In this document: positions 32,441 to 43,400 of the stretch, piece after piece
Layout of the letters: every line of letters begins with the position of its first letter
Numbering within the stretch: position 1 is the stretch's first letter
Origin: Hortaea werneckii
Taxonomy: Eukaryota; Ascomycota; Dothideomycetes; Mycosphaerellales; Teratosphaeriaceae
NCBI GenBank assembly: GCA_037044905.1
Contig: JBAOKB010000144.1
Coordinates: 1,798,001 to 1,862,000, forward strand
DNA: 64,000 nt
Direction of reading: 5' to 3'
Program-made: the position numbers and the translations under genes
Notes under the pieces: generated by a model
What the model was told of the DNA's origin: nothing
The model's database searches: none
The model's input: only the letters and a program-made list of their open reading frames with translations

Positions 32441-35400
32441 CTAATGCGAGTCATATCCTTTCCGTTCATTCCGTGCCAAACTCTCTCTTTCCTCGCGCTC
32501 AATCTTCCTAAACTCCATCTCGGCCAGCTTCACAGCAACATCTGCCACATCGCTACCGACTCGCCAGCTTCGCAAGGTAACTCCCCTCGGATCGAGCAAA
32601 CTCTGCGCCTTCTCCCATCGCTGCTTCCACAGACGCTCCTTGGTACTCATGCCCGCCTCGCTGGGACTGCCTAGCGGACTGACGTCCAGATCCCAAGTCC
32701 CCGACATCCTGTTGGTGGGCATCCGCGCCGCAGTGGCGAAGCCATGGGTGGGCACGGGTGCGTTTGCCCGACGAGGCGGTGGCATGGGCGGTCCTCCGGC
32801 CCTCTGCATGGCAGTGCTGTGTCCGCGCAAATCTTCCGATGATTTGGTAGAGCTGCTTCCTGACATTAAGCGAGCGCTATCGGCAACTGACCCATGCGCG
32901 CTAGGCGGTCGACCGTGCCAGTACGCGCCAAAGCGCCCAGCACCTTTGGGACGGACAGGCAGAGGGGGTGCGCCTCTCGAGGCTGTAGAGTCCTGTCGGG
33001 AAACTTGTGAGAGTGGCGATGGTTGATGTGTCTGTAAATGTGGCGGTTGAACAGTTCCTTGTGCTGAAGGAGGTCTTCTGATATTTGGTTCTTGCTGTGG
33101 GGGCTGCGGTGAAGGAGGCTTGACGGAAGACGAGGGCTTCCGTGGCCGTGGAGGAGGTTGCTTGTCTGTTCCCTCTTGCGACAGCTTTCTCTGCGAGTGA
33201 GGAGAAGTGCTTCGAAGACCGAGCGGCTTGGGAGGAGGGGAAGGAGTTGGTTTGTTGGACGACTCCTTGATACTAGACACCGGACCTTGAGGCGATGTGG
33301 TGCGCCGGAGAGGTTCGAGCCAAGGCTTTGGAGGCGCGAGCTCCTCATTGAGGTCTATCAAGTCTTCTTCCGGAGACGGGGCTTTGTTCACCCCTGAATC
33401 GAGACGACCATTGCGGCGGCGAGGCGGAAGCTGAGGCTTCAGGCGATCCGTTTCTCGTACTCCGTCAAGGCTTGCATGAGCTGGTTTGTCCGGGTTGATA
33501 GACTTCCTGGCCTGCCGTGCTTCTTCTTCCATGTCAGCAAGGGAAGCTGCGATAGCCGCCTTAAGGTCTTCATCATCATCTCGGATATCGTCCGGTCTAG
33601 ACAATCTTTTGGACTTGGCCAGACTATCTCCGCTGCGGTTTCTCGAATGATTCCGGGAGTGTCTTGCACTGCTGCTACCCGAGCCTGGAGCTCCAGACGG
33701 GTCAAAGTACCCCGTCCTGGTAGGCGTCGTGACATCTCGGATGAATATGCCCAAGACGCGGCCTGGATTGTCAAGCGCTACGTCGGTGTATACCTCCAGG
33801 TCGGCCTCGCCGCTATCGCCAACAAGTATAAATCTGCGATCTGGAAAGTCGCGCATAATCTTGTCTAAGGAGCCTTTCTTCCTTTCCGCAACCGGCTCGA
33901 AGATGCCACCGAGCATACCACTATACTGTTTCAGATGGAAAGAGCCTATTGGAAGACGTGCCATTTTGAAATAACTCGTCAGGACCGGGTAAAGCTGCCA
34001 AGGCGAGTTGGAAACATAGTGTAGCTTGACTCCCATATCGCTGAGGGTGTTGTACCACTCACGTACGCCGTCAATGGTAAGATCGTGTAGCTCACGGATA
34101 AAAACGTTTCGGAAGATTTCAGCGTAGCTAGCACCAATGTTGGAATGCTTGACGGTATCGTCAATGTCGCTAATCAAGCTGACTCCTTTTGGCGATGTAA
34201 TGTTAATCTCTTCGGTGGCCGAAAGTTTTTCGCCTGCTAGTACTCGGACATGTGTTGGCACAAAATCGAGAGCGGCATGGAAGGTAAAGTGACCTTTTCG
34301 TTCGTGTACACTGTAAGCTGACGCGATGCAGTATCATTATAGAAAAAGGCACTAATTGGTGTTTCCACTAAGGGATTGTGGAGGAATGGCCGGAGACGGC
34401 TGACCAGATGATTGTTTGCCACGGTAAGCTCAGCAGGTGTCATTTTAGACGGCTGGTTCCAGGATGGACGTTTTGAAACAGGATTCAAAGAAGGCGAAGA
34501 TGGCGGCGAGTCGGACGATGCTCTGCTCATCTGTGAGAGTCGACTGCTTCGCTCTGGTGATGCGCCGCGATAGATGCTGTCGTCGTCTCTATTTGCATTT
34601 GGATTTTCGCTGTATGCACCCCGCTGCGCGTTGCCCATTTCTGCGCGTCCACGCTTCACAATGTTGTCGGCCTCAAAGCTGATCAAGTCTTCTTCCTGCT
34701 GCTCAGTTGGGCTTGGCACTCTGCTTTGCTCGGAACTGGAGGGCAGTGACTCGCTTGACTTGTTTGTCGGCGGCGCAGGAAGTCCTGCTAGCTGTCTGGC
34801 AACGCCTACCATCAGGCGATGCTTGCGCGTGTTTTGGCCCTTGTGCGGGACATAGATCCAGCCGCGCACATCGACGTCGACAATGGCATTGTCGTTTTGG
34901 TGCTTGTCCCACTGCTGCTCCCAGTACTCACGCTCGGTCTGGGTGCCAGGTATGCGTGTGAACTTGTTCTTGACGTGCTTCCTTGCATATGAAGGGAACA
35001 ACATCATCTCCTCGTTGCCACTGCGTTTGATCTGCGCATCTGGGAAAGCGGTCTGGGCATGATCCTCACTGCCATCCCGCATGCTCCCATCGGCTGCAAA
35101 ATATGTCTGCCGCACTTCATTTGCCGCCTTTAGAAAGTTGGTGAACTTCTTCCTTTTGTATCCGGGCTGTCCATAGGCTGGGTCCGCTGCATCCGGATGC
35201 AAGCCTCCGAAGGCCATGCCATTGCTCGGTCCAGTATAAGCCATCTTCCCAGCTTGCTGCGCAACTGCACCATCTTCCGGTAGCTTGGGACGAGGAAGAG
35301 CGTAACCGCGCCCTCTCAGGCTCGCGAGTACGCCGCTTGCTCCGGGGCCTTGGACTTTACGGAACCGGCGGGCAACCAAGTACCTCCAGATCTTCGACTG

Positions 35401-35556
35401 AGCCCGCTCCTTCAAGGCAGGGAGACGGAAATATCGCAGGTTCCACAGCCGGCTCCTGGCCCGGTGGGCGGCATTTGGAAGGGCTCGGTAAAGGAAAGAG
35501 GCTCGGGTGGGTGCTTTGGCAGCGTTGCGGAAGAATGCTCGCCAGGATGGAGCCAC
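32441..35556 (-). CDS. APP1: App1-family phosphatidate phosphatase (DUF2183), one-base frame break
   Basis: Homologue of yeast App1, a Mg2+-dependent phosphatidate phosphatase of cortical actin patches. The corrected product is about 1038 residues. The N-terminal half starts MAPSWRAFFRNAAKAP, contains GWIYVPHKGQNTRKHRLMVG, a Ser/Pro-rich linker, then LVETPISAFFYNDTASRQLT. The catalytic part has SDIDDTVKHS (the DxDxT nucleophile motif), HYVSNSPWQLYPVL, GSFHLKQYSG and FILVGDSGEADLEVY. A proline-rich tail with PPPRPRKP and PPLPVRPK SH3-binding motifs fits actin-patch recruitment. VYTNE and FVPTHVRVLAGE are joined only if one base is added at about 34292..34298, inside a G/A run. As sequenced, the first frame stops at 34237. 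No intron fits. Confidence 0.92.
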
Positions 35557-35969
35557 GGTCGGCGGATGGGGCGAAGATACGGGATTTTCAAGATATTGTT
35601 GGAGTATCTCCTACAACGTAGAGCTACGGCCAGTGAAGGCAAGCCTATCTCCCTATCTTTCGTCGTCGAGCTGCAGCGTTTGTTATGAAGGGTCTGGACC
35701 AGTCCAGTGGTGACCTGTGGAGGGTCACTACTGCAGCTCGAGCCAGAGATGACGCCACCAATCAAAATATTGATGAACCTAAATCGATATTGATGGGTGA
35801 CGCCGACGGCATAGGCTTCATTTGGTTGACCCTTTAGCTACGCCGAAATCATCGGAGGTCGGTGACGGTGATCTGTGATGCAAGATCCACAAGCATGACG
35901 CTGTGGGATTACAACCATTGGAAGGTCTCTGGGAGCTTCAGGTATTTACTCCATGCATCTTGAATCAAC
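35557..35969. other. divergent promoter, APP1 / DUF1989 gene
   Basis: No gene seen. A small upstream exon for the DUF1989 gene (ATG at 35895) cannot be ruled out. Confidence 0.4.
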
Positions 35970-36705
35970 TTGGCCATCATGGTGTTCCCAGAATTCTCCA
36001 ATTCCCTCTCACCTGTCAACCTCCATCGGCAGGACCAAGCGGCAGCTCTCAAGACACATGTCATCCCCGCAGCTCATGGATATGCCTTTCAAGTCAAGAA
36101 AGGCGAACACTTCCGTGTCGTCGACCTGTACGGCGAGCAGGTGGTAGATTTTGCTGCATGGGTCCAAGGCACCGACCTGAGGGAGAAGCTGTCGATGGCC
36201 TACACTCGATTTCATCTGGACGGGGTGACGCCTGCGTTGGTGAATACCTCTGGACTAACAATGACGAACCCATCTTGCAAGTTGTCGACGACACGGTGAA
36301 AGTCCACGACATGACATTCATGTCCTGCTTCCCTAAGATGTACGAGAAAGAAGGCATCAAAGGCCACCGCAGCTGCGCAGGCAACATTTCCGAGGCAATG
36401 GCACTGTACGGCATGAACGGTGTACTGGACGTTACGGGTTGGTCTCATTTGTTCTTGGTGGCGATCTCCGTCCCATGGCTTACAAATTGAATCTAGATCC
36501 CTTCAACATCTTCCAGAACACACCAAACTACAGTCTGAAAGCTCTTGGTAGCAGCAAGCCGGGTGACTACATAGAGTTCAAGGCCATGAAGGACATTATT
36601 TGCGCTGCCAGCTGCTGTCCGTACGACTTGAGAGGGTTCAATGGGGGAAAAGTTACGGATGTCGCCATCGTTACAGGCCTTCCAACACAGCGACGTCCTT
36701 CGTAG
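35970..36705 (+). CDS. DUF1989 / urea carboxylase-associated family protein, one-base frame break
   Basis: Member of the family found with bacterial urea carboxylase and amine-degradation genes; the fungal role is unknown. Exon 1 is 35970..36437 and exon 2 is 36497..36705, with a 59-nt intron (donor GTTGGT, acceptor TCTAG). Motifs are HGYAFQVKKGEHFRVVDLYG, EQVVDFAAW, GEYLWTNNDEPILQVVDDT, VHDMTFMSCFP, GHRSCAGNI, DPFNIFQNTP formed across the splice, KPGDYIEFKA and SCCPYD. The frame changes between DGVTPA and GEYLWTN at about 36231..36240, where one base is missing. The corrected length would be about 225 residues. The start is MAIMVFPEF or the second Met. Confidence 0.85.
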
Positions 36706-38032
36706 GTGAGTTTTACAAATCATTGTCTAATAGCCGCGCGGTTGCCAGTACTGATGTAAGACCAATGTCCGTTAGGTTGATGTTTACTTGCACGTTGCTT
36801 GGTATAGAATCGCCAGTATATCCACGACGGCCGTTTGGTACCAAAGCCGTTTTGCAGGCCACGAGCTGAATAATGTAGTGTTGGTGTCTCGCCAGCATCG
36901 AGCTAGGAAATGCCAACGGTTCAGCAAGTTGTCACTCTTGCTCCCCGCCGGCTTGGCACTGAATATGTCGGCTCGCCTCAAAGGTGTCGCTGAGCTCCCA
37001 GAGTGTTCGGCACGCTACAGTACAGCCTACACGTCCCATGTGCACGATCTCATACTGGCCGATATATGCGGAGAAATCGTCCAGGTGTTGATGCTACGCA
37101 TCCTCGAGATCCGAAGTACCGCAGAATTGCCGAGATGGCGCGCTTGCCTTCATGAGGAAGGTATGGTCGAACGCCAACTGGTCAACTGCCATCATCTAGG
37201 CACACATGGTTGCACAGGCTCGACAGGTGATAGGCAGTGACAATAATTGCGCTCGCCATGCGGCCATTCAAACTCGAATACTTGGTTTAGCTCCTGACGA
37301 CGCCACCACAAGCGGGCCCGTGCGAGTGCTTTGCAGGGCCCCAAATGGTTCAAGCCGACCGTTGCAGCATGGCCAAAGCCCTTTAGCAGCGAGCAATATA
37401 AGTCCACATACAACAGTTGCACGAAGCCCTTACGGAGGTTGGCAACGTTAAAGGTCCCGTACTGAGGTTCACCAGACAACAAATGTATCCACTTGTAAAC
37501 ACATTCGACTGTAAGAAGATACAAAAGTAGAGAGTTTAGTACCTGCAGGAGTGGACAAAACATCTTTTCTCCGATCCTTGTTCACTCAGATTCAGCTCGT
37601 GCTGCCGGAACACAAACTCGTCTTCATCCTTGCAACCTCTGACCAGGATCTGGCACGCTTCTGCGAGCACTCAAGCATATCCTGCATAGCAAATCTCGAG
37701 CCACAGGTCGAAGCCACAGTCACGCCCCTGTAGCCTGACTGCAGCTGTCCATTTACAGGAAGTTCACAACGCCAGTATATACTGTTTCAAGAGCTTGATA
37801 AAGAAATCGATACAAGTTGGAATTGCGACGTCAATAGAAGCTGAGTGCACAGTGTTCTAATCCGCTTGCATTGTGTCAATTGCAGCCTCGACTTCGTGTT
37901 GTGCAAGACCGAGACCACATTGACAAGCGGCTTGGATCGCTTCTGATCGTTGAACCTTTTGCGCTCTAAAGAGCAGCTTCGCTGTCAAAGCAGTTGCTTA
38001 TCGATCGGCCTCGTCCTGCTGCTCTTGCCAAA
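36706..38032. other. intergenic, 1.3 kb
   Basis: Open frames here have no domain and no convincing composition. It holds the promoter of the LysM gene at its right end. Confidence 0.45.
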
Positions 38033-40196
38033 ATGAGTCTTCACGGTGTAAGTGCATCTCCACATCAACTTCGAAGAGCGAACAACAGCTGACCTTGATT
38101 GAAAGCTTGCATATACCGTGTTGCTGGCCGTGCCAGCGCTGGCTGTCCCTAGACCTAATGCCCACCGATCCCTGTCTGCCCGTCAGTTGACTGAAACTTC
38201 GTTACCTGTGATAACTCAAACTTCTACAGAAACCTCCGCTTATACAAGACCCACGTGCACCAAGACTGTATATTACAACTCCGGTAAGTTCATTTGCATG
38301 CTAAGATCTAAAGAAAGGAATCGCTGATTCTTCGTTAGACGACACATGTGACGACATGGCAACGCCATTCCAATTCCAACTCGGGATAGCCGAAGGCTGT
38401 CTGTCTGCTAAATCGCAACACTGCAAAGACCTGCTTTCTATCTACCGGATTTGCTTGTCACCGGCCGATAATCTCCCAGACACTGCAGTTGCATCGAGCA
38501 CTGCCTCATCCAGAGGCAGCTCAACGTCTGACTCCGATTCGCGACGACGACGCCGTCGCCGAACGCTTCTGTTGTTGTGAATCTTGAGACCCGGACCTCT
38601 TGGACCACCACCACGACTCAGACGACGGTTTATTACATGGTGGGTGAGGGCACTTCGACATCCTTGCAGTCGGTGGTCGTCGACTACACCAGTACGGAAG
38701 AAGTTACCCCTACGATTTCTAGCTCCTCTTTGGCATCGAGCACAGAAGCATCTACTACTACGGCTACAAGCTCATCTTCGGCGTCGAGCACGGAAGACGT
38801 GGCTCCTGCGGCTACAAGCTCATCGTTGACATCGAGCACGGCAGAAGCTACCTCTATTGCTATTAGTTCATCTTCGGCATCGAGCATGGCAGAAGCTACC
38901 TCGACGGCTACAAGCTCATCTTTGGCAGCGAGCACGGAGGAAGCTACTCCTGCGGCTATAAGCTCAACTTTGGCATCGAGCACCTTCAGCCTGACCTCGA
39001 CCTCAGCCGAGCCTGCTGTGTCAAACGTGTCGACTTCGAGCTCAGAGTCGCCGGTTCCTACCACCACTTCGTCGCCGGTCTCTACAAGTCACTCCCTCTT
39101 CTGTAACAGACGCTCTGACGCAGAGAGCGAGCACGTGCGGTACCGCCCAGCCTCACGCGGCTACTCAGGCCGGCATCGTCTCTGACTGTACGCAATGGTA
39201 CATTGCCCAGTCTGGCGACTACTGCTATTCTGTTGCTGAGCGCTTCGGTATTTCCGTGGACACCTTCATGGAGTGGAACCCAGCCGTAGACCCACCGTCA
39301 TGCCCGAGCATGCTGGCTGGGTTTGCGTACTGCGTTGCGACTTGCGATGACCCACAAGTATCCAGTGTTGCGCCCACTTTGACCTCGGCTTCGTCAGCAT
39401 CTGCGCCATCTGCAACTGGTAATGGCCTCGATACCTACACGACCTTTACCGGCAACGGCACCGTTGGAGCTGGCTGGCCTGAGATGTCGGAGTGGGTGGA
39501 CTTTGACTACATGTACGCGCCCATTTCCCTGACCGTGCGATTTACAAACAGCTAACAGAAAGCAGGTTTGCCGCCAATCGGGCCAACATGCAAGCTTCGT
39601 GCGCGGCATGGAATGTACCGAACGACAGCGACGAAGAAATTGCCGACCTGAAGACTGCAATTCTCGATCTCGCCTCATCGACCGGCGTGGACGCACGGTT
39701 TATCTTGGTAAGTATTCCCGCAACATGATACAGACGGATTGCAACTTTACTGACTTCCTTTCTCAAAAAGGCAATCGTCATGCAAGAATCGACAGGCTGC
39801 GTGCGCGTCATCACCACGCAGTACTCCCACTTCAACCCAGGACTCATGCAATCCCACAACGGCACCGGCTCATGCAACACCAACATGGCGGCCATCGGGC
39901 TCCCGGGTGTGGAAACTGAAGGCTCGGTCCAGACTCCCTGCCCGTACTCCGAAATCCACCAGATGATCGAGGACGGCACGGCGGGGACATCTTCAGGCGA
40001 CGGCCTCCAGCAACTCCTCGCCGCCCAGACCAACACGGATGTCTCGCGCTTCTACCGCACAGCCAGGGCTTATAACGGCGGAAGCGTCGACCCGAGCGGT
40101 GATCTCGGCCGTGGCTGCTGTACCCTGTGCTATGCTAGCGACATTGCCAACAGGCTGACGGGTTGGGTGGACGCCCCCCATACCTGCAACTTGTAA
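38033..40196 (+). CDS. secreted LysM protein with GH23/SLT lytic-transglycosylase-like domain
   Basis: Five exons: 38033..38047, 38106..38283, 38339..39512, 39566..39707 and 39771..40196. The signal peptide is MSLHGLAYTVLLAVPALA, split by intron 1. A Cys-containing N-region and a Ser/Thr-rich mucin-like spacer follow. A LysM domain comes next (CTQWYIAQSGDYCYSVAERF to WNPAVDPPSC). The C-terminal ~180 residues resemble the soluble lytic transglycosylase fold: MQESTG with the catalytic-type Glu, NPGLMQ (the SLT GLMQ motif) and ARAYNGGSV (the SLT AYNxG motif). It may bind chitin or peptidoglycan and cleave bacterial wall; this is inferred. The frame slips near 38535..38550 and returns near 39085..39110, so the spacer is read in a different frame from its two ends. 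Confidence 0.85.
38763..39002 (+). repeat. 48-bp coding minisatellite, about 5 units
   Basis: Units at 38763, 38811, 38859, 38907 and 38955 encode 16-residue Ser/Thr/Ala blocks such as ATSSSSASSTEDVAPA. It forms the O-glycosylation-prone spacer between the N-region and the LysM domain. Confidence 0.85.
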
Positions 40197-40467
40197 GAGC
40201 CGATCAATTGGAGTGTTTGGGCAGGCAAAATTCAGCGGAGTTCAACGGTCTGGGATGGGAAATAAATTTGGAAACCCCACAAAGGGTCAGTGAGGGGGCG
40301 TTCTTTAATATTCATATGGATACCCTTTCTGCCTTTACCTGTCGTCGATAGATATGCATGTAATAAGCAGCCTGTAGGCCTGCGTCCAACTCGATGTCTC
40401 CGTCTCATGAAATATCTCACTTCCATGTTTTCAACATGTCACTCCACCATTCGTCAACCAAGTAAAC

Positions 40468-43400
40468 TTATACGAAGTCCTGAGCCCATCCCCTATTTCT
40501 TGTCTGTTTCTCCTTCATCTCCTGTACGAGTCCGAAGGCACACCTTCTGATATCCTCGTCACAGCTGCATAGCCAGGCTTGGACCATCTGTCTCATCTCT
40601 CTGATGATATTCGCATCCCTCAAGTCCGCAGTAAACCTATGTTTAAGCAAGTCCGCCGCGAGTGCCATACGGAGATGATCAGCAAGTGGGTGATCTATGC
40701 TGCTGAAATCGGCCAGGGAACCTAGTGCCACCGCTACATAAGCTATGTTGTTCTCGTTGAGCTTCAAAACCGCATCTTTGATGTCCTCAAAGGCTTGCTG
40801 ATACGGCCTGTGATCGTTAGCGGTCGCATGGAGTAGGTTGATGATTTCGCCGGCAAAGACTTGTGCCTCCTGTTCCGACGATGTGACGGGGTAGTTCAGC
40901 AACCAGAGTCGTAGAGGAAACGTGCGCGGTAGGGCCTTAGGCGTCCGGTTAGGATCGCGCTGCCATTCTTCTGTACGCAAACTCTCGATGCGGTTGATGA
41001 TTTCCATGACAACAGGCCGAATATTGCTGTCCCAGTCGCGCCTCTGCTCTGATGTCAACCCTCTACGGAGTTCAAGCTGTCTACGGCCCCATCCAGAGGA
41101 AGACGGATCTCCTTGCTTGAGAAGTAAGTCAAAGATCTTCAGAACTTGCTTCTGAACCTGGTCATGCGAAACGAAGTGGTCGGATGCAGGCTCCAGGTCG
41201 TGATATAGGAGTGCTTCAATATACCTCCCCCGATGTTGCACAGAGCTGTCACTTGACCACCAGGTAGAAAGCCAGTGACAACCAGCGTTTGACTTACGCA
41301 GCTCCAAATCATTCAGCACCTTTTGAGTGATGGCGTTAACGTTTGAGGGTGGTGCGAGTCTCGTCGCCATCAAGTCTGCGTATGCATTCAGAGCAGCTGC
41401 AGGCATCCATTTCCCGCATCTGAAGAGTGGAATAACAATGAGCTCGGGCTTTACCGGCACTTCAGGGATCTCATCAGGTATGAGATCGCATCCAAGCTGC
41501 TGTGCAAGAACAAGGGACCATTCCCGGTTCCTGACAGCGGAGAGTTGCATTCCCGGAAGCAAGACCCTCTCTAATAGGTGTCGGCGGTCGGCTTCTGATG
41601 CTTTATATGACCACGAGTCTCCAGTACAGAACTTGACTATGTCTTCCGTCGATGGTCCAAGTTCGTCGGGATCAGAAGGGCTGTCAATCTCAGGAAGGCT
41701 TTTGGAGGGCAGAATGCCTTCATCATTTGCGCGAACAAATCCCTCGTCGAACGCTGCAACCGTGGTTATTGCATAGCTTTCCAAGGCAGAAAGATTTCTT
41801 CCTTTGCTGCTCCATCCTGAGTCCTCGCCAAAATCTGAAGTAAGCTGCGGACCAGAGCCGCGCGAGCGTGAATGTGTTGAGCAAAAGCAAGCAAGGATGT
41901 AAGCGAACGCGCAGCAACCGTATCATCAACAAAGCCCCTGCCAGCCAGCAGTGAAGCAAACAATTTTATGGTGCTCTTTTTGATACCAGGTGAGTGAGAG
42001 TCTCCGTTTGAATTTGTAGGCAGTGTTTCCTGGTTGTCTTTTCGAGCTGTCATCCGCTGGCGTATGGACTCAGCTAGAGACTTCACAAGGTCAGCCGCCT
42101 CCCTGCTCCCTAGGCCATTAAGAAGGCTCTTGGTTAGCAGTTGCCAATGCCACGAACTCTCGTCGGGATGTTCTAAGACCACAGTAGCTACGAATTTGAT
42201 CGCTGAAGCTGGACGGTCGCCTCTTGCAAGGAGCTTCAACAGCCTCATTCGCTTCGAAATGTCATCTTTCTCAGTCCTTTCTCGGAGCTGTTGAGAAGAT
42301 GTTCTGCATTATGCCTTCGATCGGCCTGACTGGCACATTTCCAGAATTCCTTTTGAGACAGTCAATAGCGGCTGTCATGTCATTGGAATTTTCCAGGAAA
42401 TTTTCGTCAAGATAAGATGCTGGGAATCTAGCATCAGTGGCAGACGGGAAGGGAGCAGCCGTAAGATGACTAGATGTACCGCTGAGAACTGCCAGCGAGA
42501 AGCAATGCAGCTGCAATCATCGCTTCTCTGCCGTTCGGATTTGGGCGGGTTGTGGGATGGACATATTGCCAGAACGAAGGTGTGGTACCTGGACGGAATT
42601 TTTGACTTCGTCGTCCTCGTCTGGTCTTGTTGTAGGCTGAATACAGTCCATGGACAGCATAAAGGTCAACGTCGTAGGCTCCACTCCTCGTTTCTTGGAT
42701 GAGTCCAGTCCGACAGTTGAAGCCGGATCCCACTCTTGAGGTTGAAGGGCATCGTCGGAAGCAGGAAGTTTTGGAAGAGGCATGGTGACGAATTTAGTTT
42801 CAAGACCGGCTTGCGAGAAGACCTCTTTCCAGAACAAGATCACCTGAGTGGCAGAAAAAGAAGCCGGAGTGAGGTTATGCAGAGCATGCTCCCAAGCGAC
42901 CAATATTGCGAGCTTCGCGATGACCTTCGGCAGCTGTGGCCACGTAAATCTGCAACGCAGCCTTCCAATCTTCAGCGAAGATTCCAGCGATATCCTGGAT
43001 GCCTTCAACAATTTTCTGAGCAACATCCGATGGCATGAATACAATGGAGCCAGCTCTCGTTTCTAGGTATGGCAATTTGCATCCTGTCCGAAGTTTCAAC
43101 ATGCCTCCTGGAAGAAGCCATTGCAGCGGAAGTCCCCTTGGTGACGGATATGGCAATGTGACCACAGCAGGAGAGTACGATTTTCTTAATGATTGCCACA
43201 ACTCATCCCTCTGTCTGGCAAGGTCGTCGATGAAGCGATGAGAGCTTCGACTTTCCGATGTGAGTTGCAGTGAAGAAGTCATGATCCCGGAGTTGGCCTC
43301 CGACCCAATTCAACCCCAATTTTGTCCCTTGCTGCTGATGACACAATCTTTCAATAGCCAATACAGTCTGAAGCTGTGTCCGCCCACACGCAATCGTACA

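Noticed and set aside
36788..37240. 150-codon + strand open frame after the DUF1989 gene
   Set aside because: No motif or conserved-looking segment, and no intron joins it to a better model.
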